7,562 nt of DNA. Origin: Bacillota bacterium (lineage in GTDB: Bacteria; Bacillota_A; Clostridia; Clostridiales; Clostridiaceae). The position numbers and the translations under genes are program-made. The DNA is taken from assembly GCA_021837545.1 (NCBI GenBank), contig JAKBFR010000116.1:1-7562 (forward strand), read 5' to 3'. Below the pieces are notes generated by a model, which did no database searches, was not told where the DNA came from, and worked only from the letters and a program-made list of their open reading frames with translations. Positions 1 through 5,915 of the stretch are shown one piece after another (position 1 is the stretch's first letter; the number at the start of each line of letters is the position of its first letter).

Positions 1-1283
1 CAGGAGTACAAGCAACTGATACAGTAAAAGCAACAACAAATAATAGTACAAGTATTTCATCATCAATTGGTTGGAAATTAGAGGGTGGAAATTGGTATTA
101 TTATAAATCAGATGGTAGTAAATCAACTGGATGGATTAAACCAGACAGTAATTGGTATTACCTATATAGTGATGGAGCTATGGCAAAAGGTTGGTTAAAA
201 GATAGTGACAAATGGTATTTTCTTAAATCAAGTGGAGCAATGCAAATCGGTTGGTTAAAAGATAGTGGTAAGTGGTATTACCTACAAGGTGATGGAAGCA
301 TGGCAACTGGCTTTAAACTGATTGATGGTAGTAAATATTTCTTAGATGTAAGTGGAGCAATGAGAATAGGTTGGTTTGAAATTAGTGGGCAATGGTATTA
401 CTTTAATACTGGTGGAAATATGCTAACAGGTTGGATTAAACCAAATGGAAGTTGGTATTATTTACATACAAATGGAGTAATGGCAAAAGGCTTACTTAAT
501 CTTGATGGTAACACTTATTACTTAAATAGCAGTGGTGTTATGGCAACTGGTTGGGTATCAGATGGAGGCAATACTTATTATTTTAGGCCAGGCTCAGGTA
601 TTATGGTTAAAGGTACAGTTATAAATGGCTGGCAAATAGGTCCTGATGGAAAACGAGGAAATAAAATACCTGGTAGCACTTCTAGTAAAACAATAGTTAT
701 AGATCCAGGTCATAACTTCGGTGGAGATGATGGTGCTTATGCAACTTTTAATGGTATTACATATGCAGAAAGAGACTTAAATATGCAAATTGCAGTTAAG
801 TTAAAGGCAAAACTCGAGTCACAAGGGTATAATGTAATTATGACAAGAAATGAATCTGATAGAGAAACTTCAAGTGTAACTGAAAGTCTTACTAACAGAG
901 TAAATATTGCTAATAATGCTGGTGCAGCTCTATTTGTAAGTTTGCATCATAATGCAGCATCAGAAGCAGCTACAGGTGTAGAAGTTTATTACAGTTCAAA
1001 GGCACAAGATGAAAGCTTTGGCAGCGCATATAGTGATAGCAGACTTTCAGAAAGTATGAATTTTGCATCAGCTATTGCAGCATCCATAACAAATAGTACT
1101 GGTGCAACAAATAGAGGTGCAAAAGATGGAAATTTATTTGTTCTCAGAAATACGACTATGCCTGCAGTATTAATTGAGTGTGGATTTATAACAAATCCAA
1201 ATGAAGCTCAAAAATGCGCAGATTCATCTTATCAAGATCTAGCAGCTGACGCAATTGCAAATGCAATAGCATCAGCAATGTAA
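1..1283 (+). CDS. N-acetylmuramoyl-L-alanine amidase with N-terminal choline-binding-type repeats (5' partial)
   Basis: This is a secreted autolysin-type enzyme predicted to cleave the amide bond between N-acetylmuramic acid and L-alanine in peptidoglycan. The frame is open from base 3, so the start lies outside the window; 426 residues are visible and the in-frame ATG at 180 is only an internal Met inside a repeat. The first visible residues (GVQATDTVKATT) contain V-x-A sites like the end of a signal peptide, so perhaps only 25-40 codons are missing (inference). Nine wall-binding modules occupy visible residues 23-203, with a degenerate tenth before a short linker. The Amidase_3 domain spans about residues 230-426. 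Its zinc ligands are visible as His237 in IDPGH, Glu256 in AERDLN and His315 in SLHHNA, and the catalytic Glu392 lies in LIECGF, so the enzyme looks intact. It ends at TAA and is followed by a strong terminator. The family assignment is secure; choline as the bound ligand is inferred from repeat type. Confidence 0.95.
   Translation, partial: GVQATDTVKATTNNSTSISSSIGWKLEGGNWYYYKSDGSKSTGWIKPDSNWYYLYSDGAMAKGWLKDSDKWYFLKSSGAMQIGWLKDSGKWYYLQGDGSMATGFKLIDGSKYFLDVSGAMRIGWFEISGQWYYFNTGGNMLTGWIKPNGSWYYLHTNGVMAKGLLNLDGNTYYLNSSGVMATGWVSDGGNTYYFRPGSGIMVKGTVINGWQIGPDGKRGNKIPGSTSSKTIVIDPGHNFGGDDGAYATFNGITYAERDLNMQIAVKLKAKLESQGYNVIMTRNESDRETSSVTESLTNRVNIANNAGAALFVSLHHNAASEAATGVEVYYSSKAQDESFGSAYSDSRLSESMNFASAIAASITNSTGATNRGAKDGNLFVLRNTTMPAVLIECGFITNPNEAQKCADSSYQDLAADAIANAIASAM
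69..611 (+). repeat. Nine tandem 60-bp wall-binding modules in the amidase
   Basis: Nine consecutive coding repeats start at 69, 129, 189, 249, 309, 369, 429, 489 and 549. Each is 20 codons except the last, which has 21. The module pattern is GW-x(5-6)-WYY-L-x(3)-G-x-M-x-T/K, the choline-binding (CW_binding) repeat type known from pneumococcal LytA and clostridial wall proteins. Modules 5, 8 and 9 lack the Trp of the WYY core (SKYFL, NTYYL, NTYYF), and module 5 starts GF instead of GW, so they may contribute less to ligand binding. A degenerate tenth unit (GTVINGWQIGPDGKRG) follows from 612. The third positions of the codons vary between copies, so this is an old, diverged array. Confidence 0.93.
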
Positions 1284-1333
1284 TTTAAAAATTAAGTTTT
1301 ATATTTTGTTTCTTAAATTTTCTAAATTATATT

Positions 1334-1369
1334 AAAAGACGTATCAATGAATTGTTGATGCGTCTTTTT
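1334..1369 (+). terminator. Rho-independent terminator after the amidase gene
   Basis: A 14-bp stem, AAAAGACG-T-ATCAA (1334-1347) with TTGAT-G-CGTCTTTT (1355-1368), contains one T-G wobble and a 7-base loop, and it ends in a T run. It lies about 50 bases after the amidase stop. The A run on the 5' side mirrors the T run, so it could also work in the reverse direction. Confidence 0.9.
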
Positions 1370-1380
1370 CCATGTATAAT
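1352..1380 (+). promoter_or_regulatory. Possible sigma-A promoter for the zinc-ribbon membrane protein
   Basis: A perfect -10 hexamer TATAAT lies at 1375-1380. A weak -35 candidate TTGTTG (3 of 6 matches) sits at 1352-1357 with a 17-base spacer, inside the preceding terminator stem. Because the upstream gene is terminated just before, the next gene needs its own promoter and this is the best site visible. The -10 is convincing but the -35 is not. Confidence 0.5.
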
Positions 1381-1432
1381 ATAGTATACAACTAAAACTA
1401 AATGTTTATTTTAAAGTAAATGGGGTGAAAAA

Positions 1433-1834
1433 ATGAATTGGTTGAAAAAATTTATGTATGGAAGATATGGCGCAGATCAGCTATCAAGAGCATTACTTAT
1501 TTTATCTTTTGTATTAATAGTAATAGCAGGTTTATTGCCAAGAAATTTATCCAGTTTAACAGCTATAGGATATATCCCAACACTTGTATGTATTTTTAGA
1601 ATATTTTCAAAGAATATATATAAGCGTAAACAAGAAAATTATAAATATTTAACATTTGAAAATTCTATGACTAAATGGTTTAAACAAAAATTAAATAGGG
1701 CAAAAGATTCAAAAACTCATAAATATTTTACATGTCCAGATTGCAAGCAAAAATTACGTGTGCCAAGAGGTCATGGAAAAATTTCAGTTACATGTCCTAA
1801 ATGTAAAAAATCATTTAAAGGAAAATCATAGAGA
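1433..1834 (+). CDS. Small two-helix membrane protein with C-terminal zinc ribbon
   Basis: This is a 132-residue protein of unknown function. The start is supported by GGGG at 1422-1425, seven bases before the ATG. Two hydrophobic segments, about residues 20-35 and 42-57, predict a membrane hairpin. It is followed by a very basic stretch (about 60-98) and a four-cysteine zinc ribbon with C101-P-D-C104 and C121-P-K-C124. The positive charge after the second helix suggests that both the N-terminus and the zinc ribbon face the cytosol. The opening MYGRYGADQLS and the ending CPDCKQKLRVPRGHGKISVTC look like a conserved family of small Firmicutes membrane proteins (recalled, not searched). It is monocistronic, with a terminator on each side, and has no visible functional link to its neighbours. 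The coding frame ends at 1831 and TAG follows within 1829-1834; the exact stop codon is TAG at 1829-1831. Confidence 0.85.
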
Positions 1835-1862
1835 AAAAAATAATAAAATGAAAGAAAAGGGC

Positions 1863-1907
1863 CTTCCATAATATACAGTATATGTATTATATTATGGAAG
1901 TTTTTTT
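1863..1907 (+). terminator. Rho-independent terminator after the zinc-ribbon gene
   Basis: A perfect 13-bp stem, CTTCCATAATATA (1863-1875) with TATATTATGGAAG (1888-1900), has a 12-base loop and is followed by seven T residues (1901-1907). It starts about 30 bases after the stop codon. Confidence 0.92.
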
Positions 1908-1957
1908 GATTTAAGTTCCATATGAACAATTAGAAGGTATTTTATTTAAAAATATTA

Positions 1958-1987
1958 TTGGGAATGAATAAAATAAATTCATATAAT
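1958..1987 (+). promoter_or_regulatory. Probable sigma-A promoter of the surface protein gene
   Basis: TTGGGA (1958-1963, 4 of 6 matches to TTGACA) is followed after 18 bases by a perfect TATAAT (1982-1987). Transcription would begin around 1994-1995, giving a leader of about 90 bases. The -10 box overlaps the upstream in-frame ATG at 1986, so that ATG would not be in this transcript. A short AATCT/AGATT dyad lies early in the leader (about 1997-2013). I recognise no riboswitch there. Confidence 0.6.
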
Positions 1988-2069
1988 GTGTGTAGAATCT
2001 AAAGATGAGATTAAATGGTTCGATAATAAATTTATAGTGTATTTAAGTAGAGAACCAAACATGCAATTT

Positions 2070-2087
2070 AGGAGGGCGACACTAATG
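2070..2087 (+). promoter_or_regulatory. Start-deciding ribosome binding site of the surface protein
   Basis: AGGAGGG (2070-2076) lies eight bases before the ATG at 2085, and that ATG opens a textbook signal peptide. No comparable site precedes the in-frame ATG at 1986, and using that ATG would put 33 charged residues in front of the signal peptide. Confidence 0.9.
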
Positions 2088-5000
2088 AATAAAATGAAAA
2101 ATAGGTTTGTAGCATTATTAGTAATATTTACGAGTATAATATCATTTTTACCAGTTGGATTTAGCGGACAAGCAGCTAAGGCAGCAACTATAGGTACAGA
2201 TGCAACATCAATACAAGTAAATGTGACTGGGAGCACAACTGCACTGACAGCGAGAACAGATACTACAACTAATGAGGAAATCTATACTGTTGTGGGGGTA
2301 GAATCTGGATTTGATATATCAGTAAAAGATGTTAGAACTGATGCAGCCACTTTAGAAGCACAAGCAAAAACCAGTAAACAATCAACATCTGGTATTGTAG
2401 ACCAAAAGGTTGATTTGATTTCTATCAATGGGACACCTTGTTATACTGATGCTGATAATACTATTATTAATCCTATATTAAACGATATTGGTATAGGCAT
2501 TACCAATTATAGTAAGATTTTGGGGATACCAGATAGAATTGGGAAAACTATAACAGGCTTACCACTAGGCGTTAATAAAATTGAATATAGAATAACTATA
2601 ACTACACAAGACGTAGTTTATACACCAGAGGAAAAAGATAGTAGTGGAACTGTCACACAAGTTGCAACAACTGAAGTAAAGGCTCCAGTTCCTACAACAT
2701 ATGCTAATCAAAAGATAACAATTGAACATGCAACTACATATGTTGTAGGTAAGATAAATCCAATGACTTTTAAAGCTTATGTTGGTCAAGCAAGTTCATT
2801 TAATGATTCAGATGAAATTAGTGATCCTACATTAAATACAAATAATACAGTACCATTTTTATATTCAACAGAAGCACAGCCAGATGCCAATATGGCACTT
2901 AGATATACTTTTGATGTACCAGACTCAATTTCAACATTAAAGTATGTTATGACATTTGAGCAAACAATCAATTTGGATGGTGCTAAAGTATACAAAAATG
3001 GAACAGAAGCAGTAGAAGGCTCAGAATATACGATTGATGGACGTCAATTGACTGGTAACTTAGAAAGATTAGGACAATCAGATTCAATTGTAGTCAAACT
3101 AAATGGAACGAGTAGTATTTCAAAAGCTTATGCAATAGAAATTAGATATAATAATTTATCATCTGATAAAGACTATAGTTTAAAAGATGCAGGAATAACA
3201 AAGCTTGATTATAACGATGACAGCACTGTACCAGCATACATAGGAAAGAAATTTGCAATTACTAATGATAAAAGTGGTTTTAAGATTTATAAGGGTGATA
3301 TATATATAGACTCGAGATCTAGAATGATAAGCTTGGATCCTACTCTTATAAGAAATAAAGATACAGTAGCATACGTAGTGACCAATAATTATGTAGATTC
3401 ATCAGGTACAACTAGAGTTAAGCAATCTATGCTTAAAAATGGAAAGCAATTTGTTGATTTTATGGCTAGTACGACAAGTAATGAATTACAAGTTGATGTT
3501 TATGAAGGTAAAGATGGAAATGTAATAAATTCATCAACTATATTAGCAAGATATCTTTTGAAAGTTAATCTAGAAACTGACAATCAATTTACTATGAATT
3601 TGGGCTTTAATAGTTCTTCTACTACTGCCAATTTGACACAACAAGGTGTGGATAAAATAGAAAATATTGTCAATTTTACTACATCTAGGCGTACTTATGA
3701 TTTATGCTTCGGAGATTTAGCAGCAGATTTAGCTGGACAAGAAGTTGGGGATCCAGTTACAGTATCCTTCACTGGTAAAAGAAGTGATAAAAATGAATAC
3801 ATAAGAGTCTGGCTTGGAGATGATGTAAATAGTACTAATCCTAAAGAAGCACAACCTTCTATAGATAATGAATATAATGATAATTCATCTGATACAGCAA
3901 ACTATTTAAAAAGAAATACTAGTCTTGATATAACATTGGGAACAGCTAAGAAAATGGTTGTTCAAGCTTATTATGATGAATTTGAAACTAAAAAAGTAAA
4001 TGGAGTAGATGAGACGGTTTTATCTGGAAGCTATCCGGTGGGAGATAAATATGTATTTTATCTACCTAATAATTATGACATTGCTACTACTCCGACACCA
4101 GGCGATAATTCAACTAATGCTTCGTTGAACTTATTAAAGCTTCAAGGTTATACGTTAGAAGATAGTGATGGAAATGAAGGATTTTCAAGCGATAAATTTG
4201 ATTATACAGCTACTGTTGCAAAAGAAGATACAACTACAAAAATAACTGCGATAGCAGAAGACGATAATATTAAATCAATTGTTGCAACTATTGATGGAGG
4301 AGCAGAGTCTTATGATTTAGTTTCAGGAGAAGTAAGTGAACTTCCTTTAAATTCAAGTGGTAAGACAACTGTTCAGATAGTTGTTACAGCACAAGATGGA
4401 ACTACTAGCACGACATATACTGTTGTAATTAAAAATAATTCAAAGAGTAGTAATGTTAATTTGAAAAATGTAATACTTAATGTGGGAGATTATACTTTTG
4501 ATCCTACAGCAGATACAACTAAAGTTCGTGTAGATCAAAACGTAACTAGTATTACGGTAAGTCCAATAACACAAGATTCCAAGTCAACAGTTGCTGTAAA
4601 TGGAGAAAAATACTCAGCAAGTGCCATAAGTGTAAGTCTTAAAGGAACTCAAAAAACGGATATTAGTATAGAAGTTACATCAGAAGATGGAACAGCTAGC
4701 AAAACTTATACTTTAGAAGTTTATAGAGTTGATGTTGCTGATTGGAACAATGACCCTAGTAATTCTAATAATGGGAATGATCCAACAGAAGCTGATCAAT
4801 TCTATGATGAATACAATCAGTGTTGGGTAGATTTAACTAAATATGATGAGTGGGGCAGTGTCAATGGCAAGCCAGCTTATTTTGATAAAAAGAGTAGACA
4901 AGTTAAAGAATCTTGGATATCCACTGGTGGGAAAAATTACTATTTAAATAATTTAGGATATAGGGCATCAGGATGGAAAGTTGAAGATGCAGATGGAAAA

Positions 5001-5222
5001 ACATATTATTTAGATCCAACAACTGGAGAAATGAAAAAAGGATGGATGAATTTAAATAATAGCTGGTATTATTTGGGGTTAAATGGCGTAATGCACAAGG
5101 GGTGGCTATCATTAAATGGAAAATGGTATTACTTTACTCCAAATGGACAAATGGTAATAAATCAAAGTATGTTTATTGAAGATAAAGTATATAAATTTGG
5201 ACAAGATGGAGCTATATACTAA
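2085..5222 (+). CDS. Large secreted surface protein with cadherin-like domains and C-terminal wall-binding repeats
   Basis: This 1045-residue exported protein is predicted to attach to the wall non-covalently. The start at 2085 is set by the Shine-Dalgarno AGGAGGG (2070-2076), eight bases upstream, and by an immediate signal peptide: positive MNKMKNR, hydrophobic core about 8-25, cleavage near AAKA at 33/34. Residues about 34-677 are Thr/Ser/Asn-rich, probably beta-structured, and match no domain I recognise. Residues about 678-785 and 788-882 resemble two cadherin-like beta-sandwich domains (Pfam Cadherin-like type), each closing with the typical EDGT/QDGT-x-TYT-x-V strand. A short Asn/Asp/Pro linker leads to wall-binding repeats from residue 923 to the end. 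No LPXTG motif or catalytic motif is visible. An adhesin or structural wall protein is the best guess. The region around residues 409-419 contains an odd cluster of restriction sites but the frame is intact. No terminator lies directly after the stop; the transcript may run through the palindrome to the hairpin at 5630. Confidence 0.9.
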   Translation: MNKMKNRFVALLVIFTSIISFLPVGFSGQAAKAATIGTDATSIQVNVTGSTTALTARTDTTTNEEIYTVVGVESGFDISVKDVRTDAATLEAQAKTSKQSTSGIVDQKVDLISINGTPCYTDADNTIINPILNDIGIGITNYSKILGIPDRIGKTITGLPLGVNKIEYRITITTQDVVYTPEEKDSSGTVTQVATTEVKAPVPTTYANQKITIEHATTYVVGKINPMTFKAYVGQASSFNDSDEISDPTLNTNNTVPFLYSTEAQPDANMALRYTFDVPDSISTLKYVMTFEQTINLDGAKVYKNGTEAVEGSEYTIDGRQLTGNLERLGQSDSIVVKLNGTSSISKAYAIEIRYNNLSSDKDYSLKDAGITKLDYNDDSTVPAYIGKKFAITNDKSGFKIYKGDIYIDSRSRMISLDPTLIRNKDTVAYVVTNNYVDSSGTTRVKQSMLKNGKQFVDFMASTTSNELQVDVYEGKDGNVINSSTILARYLLKVNLETDNQFTMNLGFNSSSTTANLTQQGVDKIENIVNFTTSRRTYDLCFGDLAADLAGQEVGDPVTVSFTGKRSDKNEYIRVWLGDDVNSTNPKEAQPSIDNEYNDNSSDTANYLKRNTSLDITLGTAKKMVVQAYYDEFETKKVNGVDETVLSGSYPVGDKYVFYLPNNYDIATTPTPGDNSTNASLNLLKLQGYTLEDSDGNEGFSSDKFDYTATVAKEDTTTKITAIAEDDNIKSIVATIDGGAESYDLVSGEVSELPLNSSGKTTVQIVVTAQDGTTSTTYTVVIKNNSKSSNVNLKNVILNVGDYTFDPTADTTKVRVDQNVTSITVSPITQDSKSTVAVNGEKYSASAISVSLKGTQKTDISIEVTSEDGTASKTYTLEVYRVDVADWNNDPSNSNNGNDPTEADQFYDEYNQCWVDLTKYDEWGSVNGKPAYFDKKSRQVKESWISTGGKNYYLNNLGYRASGWKVEDADGKTYYLDPTTGEMKKGWMNLNNSWYYLGLNGVMHKGWLSLNGKWYYFTPNGQMVINQSMFIEDKVYKFGQDGAIY
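4851..5219 (+). repeat. C-terminal wall-binding repeat block of the surface protein
   Basis: About six modules cover residues 923-1045. The first two (from 4851 and 4908) are degenerate, then come GWKVEDADGKTYYL (4971), GWMNLNNSWYYL (5040), GWLSLNGKWYYF (5100) and a final degenerate unit ending KFGQDGAIY (5160-5219). Only the 5040 and 5100 modules carry the full WYY core. The repeat type is the same as in the amidase at the left of the window, which suggests that the two proteins bind the same wall ligand (inference). Confidence 0.88.
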
Positions 5223-5280
5223 AAGGTATCTAATTATATACATATAATAGTGAAAATCATACTTATGCGTATATCCGCCG

Positions 5281-5520
5281 AAATAAGGGGGCATGCATTT
5301 GCTCCAGTTACGGAAGATCTTGATGGATGCTTCTAAGATTACAAGTTGTACCCAAAATGCTTGCTTCAAAGGCACGCGCTCACAGAGAAAGTTCGAGGAA
5401 CCAAATATAAAATTTGGACTCTCACTTTTTGAACAAGCATATTTGGAACAACTTGTAATCAAGAAGCGTAGCCATCAAAATCTTCAATGTAACATTCCGC
5501 AAAAGCAGGCCCCTTTATTT
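5281..5520. repeat. 240-bp imperfect palindrome, candidate miniature mobile or dispersed element
   Basis: The two halves are inverted copies of each other. The ends AAATAAGGGGGCATGC (from 5281) and GCAGGCCCCTTTATTT (to 5520) pair with few mismatches. Further in, GAAGATCTTGATGG pairs with CCATCAAAATCTTC, GATTACAAGTTGT (5337-5349) pairs exactly with ACAACTTGTAATC (5448-5460), and ATGCTTGCTTC pairs with GAACAAGCAT. Near the centre CCAAAT (5401-5406) pairs with ATTTGG (5412-5417) across a 5-base loop. Counted GC is 95 of 240 (40%), against about 17% in the 60 bases that follow, so the element looks foreign to its surroundings. It encodes no transposase. No clear target duplication is seen, though TATAT occurs 6-7 bases outside both ends. 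As RNA it would fold into one long hairpin. A MITE or ERIC-like repeat is the best guess; a structured RNA is the alternative. Confidence 0.75.
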
Positions 5521-5629
5521 CTAGTTTATATATATTCATAGTATAAGTAAAATTTTAACCCTGTTTATATATATGTTTTAGATAATTTTAATAATATATA
5601 TTGATATTTCTATGGATATTTACTAAATC

Positions 5630-5696
5630 AAAGGGGCTGTTGCACAATTAATAAAAATTAATTATGCACAGTCCCTTTTGCAACAACCCCTTTTTT
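5630..5696 (+). terminator. Terminator with two alternative stems
   Basis: The left arm AAAGGGGCTGTTGCA (5630-5644) pairs with TGCAACAACCCCTTT (5679-5693) at 14 of 15 positions, followed by T residues to 5696. The same arm, extended to 5652, can instead pair with ATTAATTATGCACAGTCCC (5657-5675) through about 18 bp with one bulge and one mismatch, closing an AAAA loop and followed by TTTT (5676-5679). Either form would stop transcription from the surface gene. The A-rich 5' side would give some termination on the other strand as well. Confidence 0.75.
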
Positions 5697-5773
5697 ATTT
5701 ATAATGAAACTATTTTTAATTGTTAATAATTATAAATGTTACTAATTAAAATATAATATTTAAATATTCACAA

Positions 5774-5802
5774 TTGACATCCATAATTTTAGGTAATATA
5801 AT
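5774..5802 (+). promoter_or_regulatory. Consensus sigma-A promoter of the choline-activation fusion gene
   Basis: TTGACA (5774-5779) and TATAAT (5797-5802) both match the consensus perfectly and are spaced by exactly 17 bases. Transcription should begin near 5809, giving a leader of about 105 bases. A short dyad GTTC-AAATTTC-GAAC (5811-5825) sits at the predicted start site, where a repressor would block initiation. A promoter this close to consensus usually implies high basal strength or tight repression. Confidence 0.87.
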
Positions 5803-5843
5803 AAATTATAGTTCAAATTTCGAACATTGAAATTATATAGAAG

Positions 5844-5900
5844 TTTATCCACAATTGTATTAAAAAAGCTGTGGATTATTAATTCTAAATTGTGGATAAA
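5844..5900. promoter_or_regulatory. Leader inverted repeat containing three DnaA-box-like 9-mers
   Basis: TTTATCCACAATT (5844-5856) and AATTGTGGATAAA (5888-5900) are perfect 13-base inverted copies separated by 31 bases. They contain the 9-mers TTATCCACA (5845-5853) and, inverted, TGTGGATAA (5891-5899), both identical to the consensus DnaA box. A third inverted copy with one change, TGTGGATTA, lies between them (5870-5878). The block lies between the transcription start and the ribosome site (GGGAGG, 5905-5910). Possible readings are a DnaA-responsive site, an operator for the fused winged-helix domain downstream, or two competing RNA hairpins (first copy with second or third) next to the ribosome site. 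Confidence 0.65.
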
Positions 5901-5915
5901 ATTAGGGAGGTTATT

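Larger units (their letters stand above)
5223..5915. other. 693-base intergenic region without a convincing gene
   Basis: Between the surface protein and the choline-activation gene there is no coding sequence I can support. The contents, in order, are a short AT-rich stretch (5223-5280), the 240-bp palindrome (5281-5520), an AT-rich stretch with nothing recognisable (5521-5629), a double terminator hairpin (5630-5696), a further AT-rich stretch (5697-5773), a consensus promoter (5774-5802), and a leader of about 105 bases with inverted repeats and a Shine-Dalgarno site. Confidence 0.8.

Noticed and set aside
69..611. CRISPR-like array because of regular 60-base spacing
   Set aside because: The periodicity is that of 20-codon protein modules in an open frame; there are no identical repeats separated by unique spacers.
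1986..2084. N-terminal extension of the surface protein from the ATG at 1986
   Set aside because: The ATG overlaps the -10 box, has no ribosome site, and would place 33 hydrophilic residues before a clear signal peptide.
1988..2084. Riboswitch in the surface gene leader, for example cyclic-di-GMP type
   Set aside because: None of the conserved core motifs is present and only a 5-bp dyad is visible.
1979..2236. Minus-strand open frame opposite the surface protein start
   Set aside because: It covers the promoter and signal-peptide coding region on the opposite strand, has no ribosome site, and its hydrophobic look is the mirror of the signal peptide codons.
2565..2995. Two minus-strand open frames inside the surface protein gene
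   Set aside because: They are opposite-strand shadows of a clearly coding frame, with no ribosome sites and no recognisable protein features.
4903..5112. Minus-strand open frame opposite the wall-binding repeats
   Set aside because: It is the antisense of conserved repeat codons and has no ribosome site.
5112..5462. Minus-strand frame of 116 codons across the surface gene end and the palindrome
   Set aside because: Half of it is antisense to the repeat region and half lies in the palindrome; no start signal is visible.
5293..5541. Plus-strand frame of 82 codons within the palindrome as a real gene
   Set aside because: The G run is only one base from the ATG, too close for a ribosome site, and the sequence is explained by the inverted repeat. 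It is kept as an observation, not as a gene.
5630..5696. Terminal inverted repeats of an IS6-type insertion sequence, because of the GGCTGTTGCA core
   Set aside because: The arms are only tens of bases apart, there is no transposase, and the T runs make a terminator the better explanation.
5844..5900. Chromosomal or plasmid replication origin based on DnaA boxes
   Set aside because: There is no dnaA, dnaN or rep gene nearby, only three boxes, and they lie in the leader of an unrelated gene.
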